Assembly (NCBI GenBank): GCA_025656675.1
Contig: JAHXHN010000002.1
Coordinates: 62,001 to 126,000 of the forward strand
DNA: 64,000 bases
Direction: 5' to 3'
From: Candidatus Thiodiazotropha sp. (ex Codakia rugifera)
GTDB taxonomy: Bacteria; Pseudomonadota; Gammaproteobacteria; Chromatiales; Chromatiaceae
Shown here: in pieces, positions 9,103 through 18,151 of the stretch
How the letters are laid out: the number at the start of each line of letters is the position of its first letter
Numbering within the stretch: the first letter of the stretch is position 1
Notes under the pieces: generated by a model
What the model was told of the DNA's origin: nothing
Database searches by the model: none
What the model saw: the letters and a program-made list of their open reading frames with translations, nothing else
Position numbers and translations under genes: made by a program

Positions 9103-11162
9103 ACGCACCGGTCGCGAAACATCAACAGGACCTCCCGGCCAATCAGAATCCGGCTGTCAGTGGTGGTGTGCAGATTGGCGAAAAACTACTTGCTTGTCTC
9201 GCAGGTCGACTGTTGCTCCACTTTCCTGAAACGGACTTCCTGCGACGGCTGGCTGCGGGCTTGTTCACGCCGCTGCCGCAAGATCCCTGCAAACTCGCCG
9301 AGGGTCTGGCGCAAACCAGCAGTCAGCTGTTGGAGGTGATGGATGAACCGCAGTTCCGGGAACAACCGCTGGTGCGTGTAATGCGCTCGTTCGGTCTGTC
9401 ACCTTTCGAACTTGATCTGCTGTTGCTGGCGTTGGCGCCGGAACTGGACGAGCGATTTGGCAATCTCTATGCGGGAATCAACGGTGGGTTGCGCCGATTG
9501 GCGATGCACCAGGCTATACCTCTGCTGGTCGCGGACAGCACCGATCGCGGACTGATTCGCGATAATCTGGGTGACAGTGTCCTTTGGCGCTGCGGCTTGC
9601 TCGTCGATACGCTTTCAACACCGCTGTTCGAACGCCGCCTGCAGGCCGGTGCGGCACTGAGTGACTATGTCGGTGATCGTCCATCCCTCTCATCCCGTGG
9701 CGCGGTCTTGCACCTGCCGGGGAGTGATCCATCGACAGCTGTGGTCGTCAGCCTGCAGGATTCGGTCAATGCCGATGCACGGGAACTGGCGAACTGGGTT
9801 GCAACCGAAAGGCCTGTCCTGATTCACCTGGTGGGCCAAGGTGGCATATCTTCGAGCTGTCATGCCGATGCCCTGGCGTTGGCGTTGCAACGGTCCTGGC
9901 TTGAGCTGCAGCCAGCAAGCGATGATATTGCAGGAGATTGTCGTCAGTTATTGATTGCTGCGAGACTCGCCAATCTACTGCCGGTGCTTCACCTGGGATG
10001 CGCTCCTGGGGAAGTCGAGTTAGCGCCGGAGGTACTGACACCTATGGTGGGGCCTATGCTGGTGATAGGTCCCAACGCTGTCGTACTGCGGGTTCCGGAG
10101 ACAACCCCTTTGCGGCGTTGGTTGGCACAGATACCACGTCCACTCGAAATGGCGGCCGTTTGGCAGCATTTTCTAGCGGGGTCCGGTGCAAAGGCCGACG
10201 TCGACCTGCTGGCCAATCAAACCCACCTGTCTGCTGATCTTATCGCCAGCGTCGTTGAGCAGGCTTCCGCAAGAGCGGTGTCGGAGGGACGTGCTGGCGC
10301 CGACCACAGCGACGTACTGCAGTCATTGTACGAGAACCAGCCGGAACCGGTTTCGCGGCTGGCGAGCAGCCACCGCCCCCAAATTCCCTGGTCGACACTG
10401 GTTCTCGACAGCAAGTCTAGAGCCAGTCTGGAGAGCCTGGTCGAACGGGTGCGCTACCGGGTTGAAGTACAAGACCGCTGGGGTTTGGGCAAAGCCCGGT
10501 TCGGTAATCGTGGTAATGGGCTGGTTGCACTGCTGCATGGAGAGTCTGGTACCGGCAAGACCTTCGCCGCCCAAGTAATCGCCAGTCGCCTGGGAATGTC
10601 CATGCTGAGTGTGGATCTGTCGCGGGTGGTTTCCAAGTATATTGGCGAAACCGAAACACATCTGAACGAACTGTTCGACCTGGGCGAAGGCTTCAGGTCG
10701 TTACTGTTTTTCGACGAGGCAGATGCGCTGTTCGGCAAACGCACCAATGTCAAGGACGCCCACGACCGCTACGCCAATATCGAAGTCAATTTCCTGCTGC
10801 AACGGTTGGAGTCCTTCGAAGGAATTGTGCTGCTATCGAGTAATTTTCAGCAAAGTATGGACGACGCTTTTACCCGTCGGATCGGTTTTTCGGTGTTCTT
10901 CCCACGACCAACGCCGGGTCAGCGCCTGGCATTGTGGCGTCAGCACCTGCCCAGAGACAGATTGGGTGAGGATGTCCGCCTGGAAAAAATTGCTGAGCGC
11001 TTTGAGCTTGTCGGCGGCGAAATTCGTAACTGTGCCCTTGGTGCCGCCTATGCAGCTGCGGCCGATGAGGGCGTTGTGTCACAACGAATGCTGGAAGCGG
11101 CTATCGCTTCCGAGTTCACCAAAATGGGTCGTCCTCAGCCTCGGAGGCTCGGACCGCCCTGA
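9099..11162 (+). CDS. eCIS AAA+ ATPase (Afp15/PVC15-like)
   Basis: A protein of 687 residues. An N-terminal helical/winged domain (about residues 50-160, LVRVMRSFGLSPFELDLLLL) precedes a degenerate middle and a C-terminal AAA+ module. Walker A is GESGTGKT near residue 480, Walker B LLFFDEAD near residue 536, and the arginine finger region is FTRRIGFSVFFPRP near residue 590. This architecture is that of the ATPase found in nearly all eCIS operons, thought to help assembly or cargo handling in the producer cell. Start ATG 9099 overlaps the stop of the tape-measure gene, which implies translational coupling; an in-frame upstream codon at 9033 would lie well inside that gene and is not used. Confidence 0.88.
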   Translation: MNAPVAKHQQDLPANQNPAVSGGVQIGEKLLACLAGRLLLHFPETDFLRRLAAGLFTPLPQDPCKLAEGLAQTSSQLLEVMDEPQFREQPLVRVMRSFGLSPFELDLLLLALAPELDERFGNLYAGINGGLRRLAMHQAIPLLVADSTDRGLIRDNLGDSVLWRCGLLVDTLSTPLFERRLQAGAALSDYVGDRPSLSSRGAVLHLPGSDPSTAVVVSLQDSVNADARELANWVATERPVLIHLVGQGGISSSCHADALALALQRSWLELQPASDDIAGDCRQLLIAARLANLLPVLHLGCAPGEVELAPEVLTPMVGPMLVIGPNAVVLRVPETTPLRRWLAQIPRPLEMAAVWQHFLAGSGAKADVDLLANQTHLSADLIASVVEQASARAVSEGRAGADHSDVLQSLYENQPEPVSRLASSHRPQIPWSTLVLDSKSRASLESLVERVRYRVEVQDRWGLGKARFGNRGNGLVALLHGESGTGKTFAAQVIASRLGMSMLSVDLSRVVSKYIGETETHLNELFDLGEGFRSLLFFDEADALFGKRTNVKDAHDRYANIEVNFLLQRLESFEGIVLLSSNFQQSMDDAFTRRIGFSVFFPRPTPGQRLALWRQHLPRDRLGEDVRLEKIAERFELVGGEIRNCALGAAYAAAADEGVVSQRMLEAAIASEFTKMGRPQPRRLGPP

Positions 11163-11189
11163 TCATTGTCCTAACAGGAGGGAGAAGTC

Positions 11190-12089
11190 ATGCCTGACCT
11201 CGCAACTGAACTGAGTGAACTGGAGTCCACACTGGCCGACGCAAGCACCCAACTGACGGCGCTTGGCGGTGCCGCAACCGACGAACATCTGAATAGAGTC
11301 GCTGTGATCGTTAATGCATTGGAGCAGGCGCGCCTGAGCACCGAATCGAAGCAGATCGTTCTGGCGGAGCGGGATGCTGCCGCAACGGATGCTACCAACG
11401 CTTACTTTGATGCTATTGCCGGGGCGCGGGAAGCCATAACAACCGGTGGTGACCTGTCGCCTTCAGTGCAGTCAGCCCTGCGCGATCAGCTGCGTACCGA
11501 CCTGGGATTGTCCGACTTGGGCGAGCTGGATCTCCTGCTGGCCGAAGTACAGAGCTACGATACCGTCGGCAGTGATGCGGTCGCTACAGCCCGCGCCGAG
11601 TTGGATACAGCCACGGCGGAGCTAACAACCGCTGAAGACGATCTGGCTCTCCAGCAGGCGGCATTGGACGATGCTTTCGAGACCCTAACGACACTGGCGG
11701 CACTGGCATCCGACAGTACCACACTCGCTTACCAGCAATTGGCGGCAGAAGAGGCTGCTCACACCGCCGGGCGTCTACACGAAGCCGTCATCCATCTGCA
11801 GGACCTGACCGCTACCCGGGATGCCTTGAACGCAGCGATTGCCCTGGCTTCACCCGGGTTCGATGCCAATGAAACTGACTCGGCAACGCTCACGGCGAGT
11901 CTCGATGCGGCTTGGTCGGTGGCACGGGATAGCTACGAAGATGCGTTAGCCACATTGGTCGACAAACAGGAAACAGCCTTTGAAAAGCAGCTGACCCTGG
12001 CGGATGCAGAAGCCAGTGCACAGGATCGAGCCGCCCGTCGACTGATCGATGCGACACAACAGGTGGCTGACAAACAAGCGACACTTTAA
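11190..12089 (+). CDS. Alanine-rich coiled-coil protein in eCIS operon, function unknown
   Basis: A protein of 299 residues with a strong AGGAGGGAGAAG ribosome site 5 bases before ATG 11190. It is almost wholly helical, rich in Ala, Thr, Asp, Glu and Leu, with heptad-like stretches (ELSELESTLADASTQL, ARAELDTATAELTTAEDDLA, then DKQETAFEKQLTLADAEA near the end). It has no Cys, signal peptide or membrane segment. I do not recognise a family. It lies between the ATPase and the three DUF4157 genes, where tail terminator, chaperone or cargo genes are often found. A role as a cargo adaptor, fibre or second tape measure is possible; none is shown by the sequence. Confidence 0.65.
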   Translation: MPDLATELSELESTLADASTQLTALGGAATDEHLNRVAVIVNALEQARLSTESKQIVLAERDAAATDATNAYFDAIAGAREAITTGGDLSPSVQSALRDQLRTDLGLSDLGELDLLLAEVQSYDTVGSDAVATARAELDTATAELTTAEDDLALQQAALDDAFETLTTLAALASDSTTLAYQQLAAEEAAHTAGRLHEAVIHLQDLTATRDALNAAIALASPGFDANETDSATLTASLDAAWSVARDSYEDALATLVDKQETAFEKQLTLADAEASAQDRAARRLIDATQQVADKQATL

Positions 12090-12143
12090 AGCAGTCCAGT
12101 CGTAAATAACCAAAGCCTGCTGAGGGTAGCGGGCTAATACTTC

Positions 12144-13412
12144 ATGACCCGAACCACAATGAGACATGCGTTGGTAAAAAAGGCCGGTCTGGAAGGTCAG
12201 GGTGAGGCAGTAGGGAACCTTCATATCAGCCAGCCGGGTGACAAGCTGGAACTGGAAGCCGATCGGGTAGCGGACGAGGTTTTGCGCATGCCGGAGCCGG
12301 TAGGCGCGAATAGAACTGCCGGTACACTCAGATCGCCTCATAAATGTACCGCCTGCGAAGCCAGGGGTGCGCCCTGTCCGGTTTGTTCACGGTCAATGGG
12401 AGCGGTGCCTGAGCCTCGATCTAATGAGTCACTTTGGCGACAGCCGCTCGAAGAGGAAGAGGAGCTGCAACGCCAGCCGCTTGAGGATGGGGGAGAAGCG
12501 CAGCTTGGGACGAGAGCCGGTTTGATCACCGGTGGAAGGTTAAAGTTTGTAGAAGCTGCTCGTCGTGGCGGATCATCACTGCCGACTCCAGCCCGGGACT
12601 ACTTCGAACCACGCTTTGGTATGGACCTGAGTGAAGTTCGTGTGCATACCGGAAAGGATGCAGCTCAGACGACTGCTGCGGTCAATGCGCGCGCATTCAC
12701 GTTGGGACGTTCCATCGCCTTCGCGCCTGGCCAGTTCAATCCCAGTGATTCACGTGGGCGGAAACTTCTGGCACACGAACTGACACATGTCGTACAGCAA
12801 GGGAAAATCCCGCGGCATAACAGTGCATCTGTTGCGAACGACGGTGTATCGGCGGGAAATCACCCCACTATATTGCGGTCCGCTTTTGATCGGGGACAAG
12901 CGGAACTGGCCAGGGAAGAACAATACCTGCGCGAGAGAAGATCCCGGGAACGGACATTGCTCAGTCCGAATCTGGGGCGACTTGTTGGGCGACGCTGGGG
13001 TCTCCGTCCTTACCGCCCCGGGACGCCGGGGCAGGCGACTCCGATGAGTGCGCAGGACACCGAGGCGCTACTGCAACAGAATATCGCCAAGATGCGGCCG
13101 ACAATTCCTGAATGGTGGGATGCCAAGGGTATGTCCGAATTCGACAGCGACTTTTACGGAATGCCTGGGCGTTTCATTTTTCGCGGTGTAGAGATGTCTA
13201 GCTGGGAGGTTAATTATTACTTCGTGAGCATGGCCTTCGCCCACCAGGGCTGGGACTGGAACGAAGCGCAGGCAATGATCTGGGCATGGAATAAATCGCA
13301 GGAAATTGGAGTTAACCCCTATGGGGGTGGTGGGGACATGACACCCGAAATGTGGTTTGTCGCGGAGACGGCCTACTACGAGGAATTAGCGCGTATGACA
13401 ATGGAGTTGTAA
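12144..13412 (+). CDS. DUF4157 eCIS cargo-type protein 1
   Basis: A protein of 422 residues. Layout: a leader with EADRVADEVLRMPEPV (about 38-53); a putative zinc knuckle CX2CX6CX2C with Cys 68, 71, 78 and 81; acidic repeats RQPLEEEEELQRQPLE; a DUF4157 domain at about 136-218 with the HELTH metallopeptidase-like motif at 211-215; and a C-terminal part of about 190 residues. That part has two conserved-looking blocks, SSWEVNYYFVSMAFAHQGW and MIWAWNKSQEIG, which look like a compact helical domain that I cannot name. DUF4157 proteins are common in eCIS clusters and are regarded as cargo carriers or toxins; activity here is inferred. Start 12144 has only a weak, distant GAGGGT; ATG 12162 is an alternative. 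Confidence 0.75.
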   Translation: MTRTTMRHALVKKAGLEGQGEAVGNLHISQPGDKLELEADRVADEVLRMPEPVGANRTAGTLRSPHKCTACEARGAPCPVCSRSMGAVPEPRSNESLWRQPLEEEEELQRQPLEDGGEAQLGTRAGLITGGRLKFVEAARRGGSSLPTPARDYFEPRFGMDLSEVRVHTGKDAAQTTAAVNARAFTLGRSIAFAPGQFNPSDSRGRKLLAHELTHVVQQGKIPRHNSASVANDGVSAGNHPTILRSAFDRGQAELAREEQYLRERRSRERTLLSPNLGRLVGRRWGLRPYRPGTPGQATPMSAQDTEALLQQNIAKMRPTIPEWWDAKGMSEFDSDFYGMPGRFIFRGVEMSSWEVNYYFVSMAFAHQGWDWNEAQAMIWAWNKSQEIGVNPYGGGGDMTPEMWFVAETAYYEELARMTMEL

Positions 13413-13514
13413 CACCGAAGGTGTGTCATTAACAGGTGTTCCCGATTTTTCTGTATGTGGACTGACTGGAGCCGTATCAATGAACCTAGAAATTAAGATT
13501 TTGGAAGTCTCACC

Positions 13515-16208
13515 ATGAGAGTTCTCTCCAATCAGGTCTCGAAGAGTGACGCGACCAATTCGAGTCTCGGTAAATATAGGATCAGCCAGCCCGACGAGAA
13601 GCTGGAATTAGAGGCCAATAGGGTAGCAGATGAGGTTTTACGCATGCCGGAGCCGGTTGGCGTGGATGGGACTGCTGGTACACCCACGCCACCACATAAA
13701 TGCATCGCCTGCAAAGCTGGGAGCTCACCCTGTCCGGTTTGTTCGCAGTCAGTGGGGCTGGCGACCGATTCTCGATCGAATGAGCCGCTTATGCGCCAGC
13801 CGGTCGAAGATGAAGAGGAACTGCAGCGCCAAGCCATCGAAGAAGATGAAGTACAACTGGCACCCAAGCCCGAAGCGGTTTCCAGGCCGTGGGCTGATGG
13901 TTCATCCAGGGCCGTGGAGTCGGTCCGCAGCGGCGGAGTACCGCTACCCGATACCGCACGGCGATATTTTGAGCCCCGCTTCGGCACTGATCTGGGCGAT
14001 GTCCAGGTACATACTGGAGAGACGGCAGCGCGAGCGACCGCCGCAGTGAGCGCCAAGGCGTTCACCCTGGGGAACTCCATCGCATTTGCACCCGGTCAGT
14101 TCGATCCCGGCGGTTCCAGCGGACGACGATTACTCGCACACGAACTGGCGCATGTGATGCAACAGGCTGGCCCAGCAAGTGGAAAGGCCAATTCAGAGCC
14201 GATGTTGGCGGGTGAACGTACCCCTCCTATGGTACAACGCAAGGACCTGAACCAAGACAGCGATGAGGGTGCAGACCCGGGAGCGGTCGATGCGACCATC
14301 GGCATACTCAGTGAGGCGCTAGGTCAAGGGGCTGGAGAAATCGAGCGGGTGGCGCGGCAGCTGCCGTTGCCCGATGTCACCGCAGCACTGGCGAAGATGC
14401 CGGACGCGACTTTGGCAATACTCGATGTGCTTTGGCCAGACAACACCGGTTGGGCCGCACACATCAAGGTGGACGGCGACGTGAACCTCGCTGCAACCAG
14501 TGTCGGTCTGCCGTTTGAAGTCGCTTTCGATGGCTCTGGTGCCATCGACGTTGCGATCACCCGCCGCAGTGGATCCATTGCAATCTCGATCGCCCCCGGT
14601 CTTACTGGAGGAGCGGAAGGCATACCGTCCCTCTGGTCGGTACTTGAAGGCCCGTTCGGTCTCCACCTTAGTGGTGTGCTGGGGGCAAAGCTGTCGGTTG
14701 ACCTCGCTCGTGTAAAGTGGCCCGCCGCGGCATTGGCGGAACTGTTTGCACTCGACATCAAGAGCGCGCTCAGCGAATTGATGTGGTCAGCACTATCGAT
14801 CGGAGGTAACACACAGATCGAGGTTAGTGGAGCCATCGGTGGCAAACTGGATCTTGGCATCAGAGGCGGACCCTCTTTCCTCGCCACCCTTGCATTGAAA
14901 GCGGGTGGTCAGATCGGTGCCAAAGTAAGTGTGGTTACACCGACAGAAGCGCTTCCAGGCAAGATTCAACTCTCCGGGCAATTCGGTATATTCGGAGATT
15001 TCGATTTCAAGGCGTTCGGTGGTCAGGGCACCGATCCCACCGTGTTTATGAAAAACCTCATTTCCGCGATGTACAGAACCAATGTCTTAGCCGTATTTGG
15101 CCTAGGCGGCCTGTCTGGATCTGCCGACATTGGTCTGCGGTACGCGATCAACTTACCGCCGTACAGTGTGGATGCGCCGCCACCGGTTGTCGAATCCAAC
15201 TGGATAGAGGTGGGTATCTTCGTCATCGGCAGCGGCGGTGGAAATTTACTCGGCCAGAAGGGTGCTGCAAAAGGTCTTGCAGAGATCACATTGCAGCTAC
15301 CCGATATACCCGGTTTCGTGGCAGCACTAGACGATGGCATCGATGTCGGGGACATGAAATTGCTTTCACTGGTACACGGTTTCAATGCCAACTTCCAAGT
15401 TACCGGAACGCTACGGAACTATTTCGGGCTCTTCCCGATGCTCATTGATTGGTTTCCCGAGCTTGCCGTGATCGAGGACGCCAACTATGTATCGGTGAAG
15501 GCAACCGCGACAATGAAAGCGACCAAGGAGCAATTGGACGCCATCGATGAGCGCAACCGCAATGCTGCCATCAATCTTATCTCCCGCATGGCGACCGGTG
15601 ATGCACTTGAGGGGTTGCGTTCCGGGGCAGATGCGCTGCTCGAAAGCCTGGCGGACGTAGTCGGCTTTGTCGACAAAGTGTCCTTCGACCTGGCGGCCGG
15701 AACCGAGGGGATGTTTTCGGTCGATACACCGGTGCAAAAGGAGATCGGTGGTGGAGGTGTCGGTGGTGAGGCCCACTTCAGTCGCACCTACCATCATGAT
15801 GCGACACCAGAGGAACTAGGCATAAGCACCATCGAGCAGTGGCTGCGCAGTCTGATAGTTGACGACCGCGAAAGTTATGTGCCCGACGGTCCTCGCAAAC
15901 CCTATGTCCCGGACAGTCCGCGAGAACGATACGGCCCACGTCGACCAGAGCCGGGTAAAGGCGGCCAGGTGATGATCACGAACACGGAAAACGTGCGCAT
16001 GGTCCGTGAGCCGAAGCACTGGGATGACGACCTCTTCCTGGTCGAACGGCTACCCAAAGGGACAAGTGTGAGGGTGGTACATCACGGTCCCGAATCGCCT
16101 TTCAACAGGACAGCGCCGGAGTTTCAATGGTGGTTTGTGCGTGCCCGCGGTAATCGCGGGTGGGTAATGCAGGTGTTGCTCGATGAAGCCAGCCAGGCGA
16201 TGCAGTAA
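13515..16208 (+). CDS. DUF4157 eCIS cargo-type protein 2, with long beta-rich C-terminus and SH3-like end
   Basis: A protein of 897 residues, start supported by GGAAG 8 bases before ATG 13515. The leader (EANRVADEVLRMPEPV, about 33-48), the CX2CX6CX2C knuckle (Cys 63, 66, 73, 76), the acidic ELQRQ repeats and the DUF4157 domain (about 134-216, HELAH at 209-213) closely follow cargo protein 1. The next 600 residues are unlike it: glycine- and alanine-rich beta stretches with many short GGxxGA motifs and no transmembrane block of normal length. The last 80 residues (VMITNTENVRMV, GTSVRVVHHG, WWFVRARGNRGWV) resemble a bacterial SH3 domain, often a wall- or surface-binding unit. The middle domain is unrecognised. 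Likely cargo; its target is unknown. Confidence 0.72.
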   Translation: MRVLSNQVSKSDATNSSLGKYRISQPDEKLELEANRVADEVLRMPEPVGVDGTAGTPTPPHKCIACKAGSSPCPVCSQSVGLATDSRSNEPLMRQPVEDEEELQRQAIEEDEVQLAPKPEAVSRPWADGSSRAVESVRSGGVPLPDTARRYFEPRFGTDLGDVQVHTGETAARATAAVSAKAFTLGNSIAFAPGQFDPGGSSGRRLLAHELAHVMQQAGPASGKANSEPMLAGERTPPMVQRKDLNQDSDEGADPGAVDATIGILSEALGQGAGEIERVARQLPLPDVTAALAKMPDATLAILDVLWPDNTGWAAHIKVDGDVNLAATSVGLPFEVAFDGSGAIDVAITRRSGSIAISIAPGLTGGAEGIPSLWSVLEGPFGLHLSGVLGAKLSVDLARVKWPAAALAELFALDIKSALSELMWSALSIGGNTQIEVSGAIGGKLDLGIRGGPSFLATLALKAGGQIGAKVSVVTPTEALPGKIQLSGQFGIFGDFDFKAFGGQGTDPTVFMKNLISAMYRTNVLAVFGLGGLSGSADIGLRYAINLPPYSVDAPPPVVESNWIEVGIFVIGSGGGNLLGQKGAAKGLAEITLQLPDIPGFVAALDDGIDVGDMKLLSLVHGFNANFQVTGTLRNYFGLFPMLIDWFPELAVIEDANYVSVKATATMKATKEQLDAIDERNRNAAINLISRMATGDALEGLRSGADALLESLADVVGFVDKVSFDLAAGTEGMFSVDTPVQKEIGGGGVGGEAHFSRTYHHDATPEELGISTIEQWLRSLIVDDRESYVPDGPRKPYVPDSPRERYGPRRPEPGKGGQVMITNTENVRMVREPKHWDDDLFLVERLPKGTSVRVVHHGPESPFNRTAPEFQWWFVRARGNRGWVMQVLLDEASQAMQ

Positions 16209-16240
16209 TGGTAAGCCAGGCATGATTCGATGGTAATCAG

Positions 16241-18151
16241 ATGCAATCACAGACGAGTCATGAGTTGATTGTCATGAAGCGCTCATTCCCCAGCAAATCG
16301 AGTCTTTCCGATTCCACCCGACAGACCATCGGCTACAAGGCTAACCAATCTGGTGAATCGATTTCCCAGCAGCACAAATGCACCGCCTGTGATACTGGAG
16401 GTGCTCCCTGTCCGGCGTGTTCGCTGTCGTTGAACCCGGCAGTCGGATCTGTCGAGCAAGAACAGCTACAACGCCAAGCGAATGGTGAGGAAGAACTGCT
16501 ACGTCAGCCGTTGACAGAGGAAGAGAAACTCGTGCAGACGAAACGACAGCCTGATACGACGTCAAAGGCTGAGGCAAACAGAACACTGGACGCTGCAGAA
16601 ACGATTCGCAGCGGTGGCGAACCATTACCTGAAGCGGTACGTCTCTATTTCGAACCCCGTTTCGATGCCAATCTGGGTGGCGTGCGTGTCCATACCGGCA
16701 AAACGGCGGATCGCGCCACAGCCTCGGTCAACGCGCGTGCTTTTACCCTCGGAAATTCAATTGCTTTTGCTCCTGGGCAATACGAGCCCAACGGATATCG
16801 TGGTCGGAAGTTGTTGGCTCACGAGTTGACTCATGTCTTACAACGGCAAGGTAACACTATTCAACGAGCGGAGGAGGAAGAACCAGTACCGGCTCCGGCG
16901 ACTCCTTCGCTGGACCTGCCGGCAAACATACGCACCTTGCAGGCACACTTGAATCTGTCCGGGGCAGGACTCGATGTTAACGGCCTGTTTGGTGAAACAA
17001 CCAGCCGGGCACTTGAGACGTGGCAACTGAGTAAATCCATCCCGCCCTCGGGTGTCGTTGATCCCGCGACGATGGATATTATGCTTGCTGAAATGATCGG
17101 GTTCGGTATGCATGAATTTGCCATCCCATTGATTGCGGATGCGGAAGGCCTGGATTTGTCGGACGTGGCTGCAATGCGGGTTGCATGGACCTGGGAGGCA
17201 TCCTGGCCAGAGATGATCGGTAGTGGTATCCATATTGACTGGGAGGGATCGCTGCGGGAGATGTGGGTCGCAAAATGGGTACTTGGCAGTTATACCAGTC
17301 TCGTTGCAGCCCTGAGTCGGGGCCTTAGTGTTATGCAGCCCCCGGTATCAGCCACGCCGATAAAATTAATACTCAATCCAACTGCAGAGAGGAATGCGAT
17401 CGAACAAGTGGGTTCACGCCTTGCCGAACCTATCGCTATCACTGCCTTGCGGGGTATCGTCGGCGCGACGGCGGGATCGGTAATAGATCCGGAACTCGTA
17501 CATCGATTGGCGGATCTGCAACCACCCGGTTCCGCAAATGGTCAACTCGATGATGCAACCCTTGACCTTATTGTGACCAAGCACAGAAAGGGCAGGGAAA
17601 ACAGCGTGCTTCGCCTGGTCATGGATGCCTTCGACCTGGGTTCCGACGCCCTGGTCGCAGTCATGTTCGAAAATAAGAATATACGTGGTTTCACGGAAGC
17701 TATGGCAGAAGAGTTTCGTTCTGATCCTGAAAAATCAGCGGCCGGTGCAACCCCGTCGATCCTTTATATCGGTCCACATGCTTTTCGCAGTCTCTCTACC
17801 TTAGTGCAGACACTCATGCACGAACTGGTCCATGTGGATCTGTCAGCACAGGGAATCAACCAAGGTTCACCGGGCACACACAGCCGGAGGCTTCACGAGT
17901 TTTTGGGTGAAGCGACAGAACTTCTGGTTGCTCCACAGCACGATGCGTTGGAAACGGTACTACAGGATGGAAATAGGGCGCTTACCAATTGGAACCGCAT
18001 GGATCGAAGCGATCGTGTCGAGCAGTGGGCAACATTCGAGGAGGTACGAAAAGTGGTTCTTGCCGCATACCCGAACATCCCCCCCTCACACAATTCTCAC
18101 TACCGTGCTGAGAAAATAAAAAATGCCTATGAGTCGGTCAAGGCGCCGTGA
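16241..18151 (+). CDS. DUF4157 eCIS cargo-type protein 3, with peptidoglycan-binding-like domain and second zincin motif
   Basis: A protein of 636 residues from ATG 16241 (ATG 16274 is an alternative; neither has a strong ribosome site). It keeps the CX2CX6CX2C knuckle (Cys 47, 50, 57, 60) and acidic repeats but lacks the EADRVADEV leader of its two neighbours. DUF4157 spans about 119-201 with HELTH at 194-198. Residues about 225-290 (NIRTLQAHLNLSG, VNGLFGETTSRALETWQ) match the repeat pattern of PG_binding_1-like domains. A second HELVH at 527-531 is followed about 25 residues later by LHEFLGEATELL, a zincin-like arrangement with a possible third ligand. It may be a wall-binding metallopeptidase effector; this is inference from motifs. 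Confidence 0.74.
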   Translation: MQSQTSHELIVMKRSFPSKSSLSDSTRQTIGYKANQSGESISQQHKCTACDTGGAPCPACSLSLNPAVGSVEQEQLQRQANGEEELLRQPLTEEEKLVQTKRQPDTTSKAEANRTLDAAETIRSGGEPLPEAVRLYFEPRFDANLGGVRVHTGKTADRATASVNARAFTLGNSIAFAPGQYEPNGYRGRKLLAHELTHVLQRQGNTIQRAEEEEPVPAPATPSLDLPANIRTLQAHLNLSGAGLDVNGLFGETTSRALETWQLSKSIPPSGVVDPATMDIMLAEMIGFGMHEFAIPLIADAEGLDLSDVAAMRVAWTWEASWPEMIGSGIHIDWEGSLREMWVAKWVLGSYTSLVAALSRGLSVMQPPVSATPIKLILNPTAERNAIEQVGSRLAEPIAITALRGIVGATAGSVIDPELVHRLADLQPPGSANGQLDDATLDLIVTKHRKGRENSVLRLVMDAFDLGSDALVAVMFENKNIRGFTEAMAEEFRSDPEKSAAGATPSILYIGPHAFRSLSTLVQTLMHELVHVDLSAQGINQGSPGTHSRRLHEFLGEATELLVAPQHDALETVLQDGNRALTNWNRMDRSDRVEQWATFEEVRKVVLAAYPNIPPSHNSHYRAEKIKNAYESVKAP

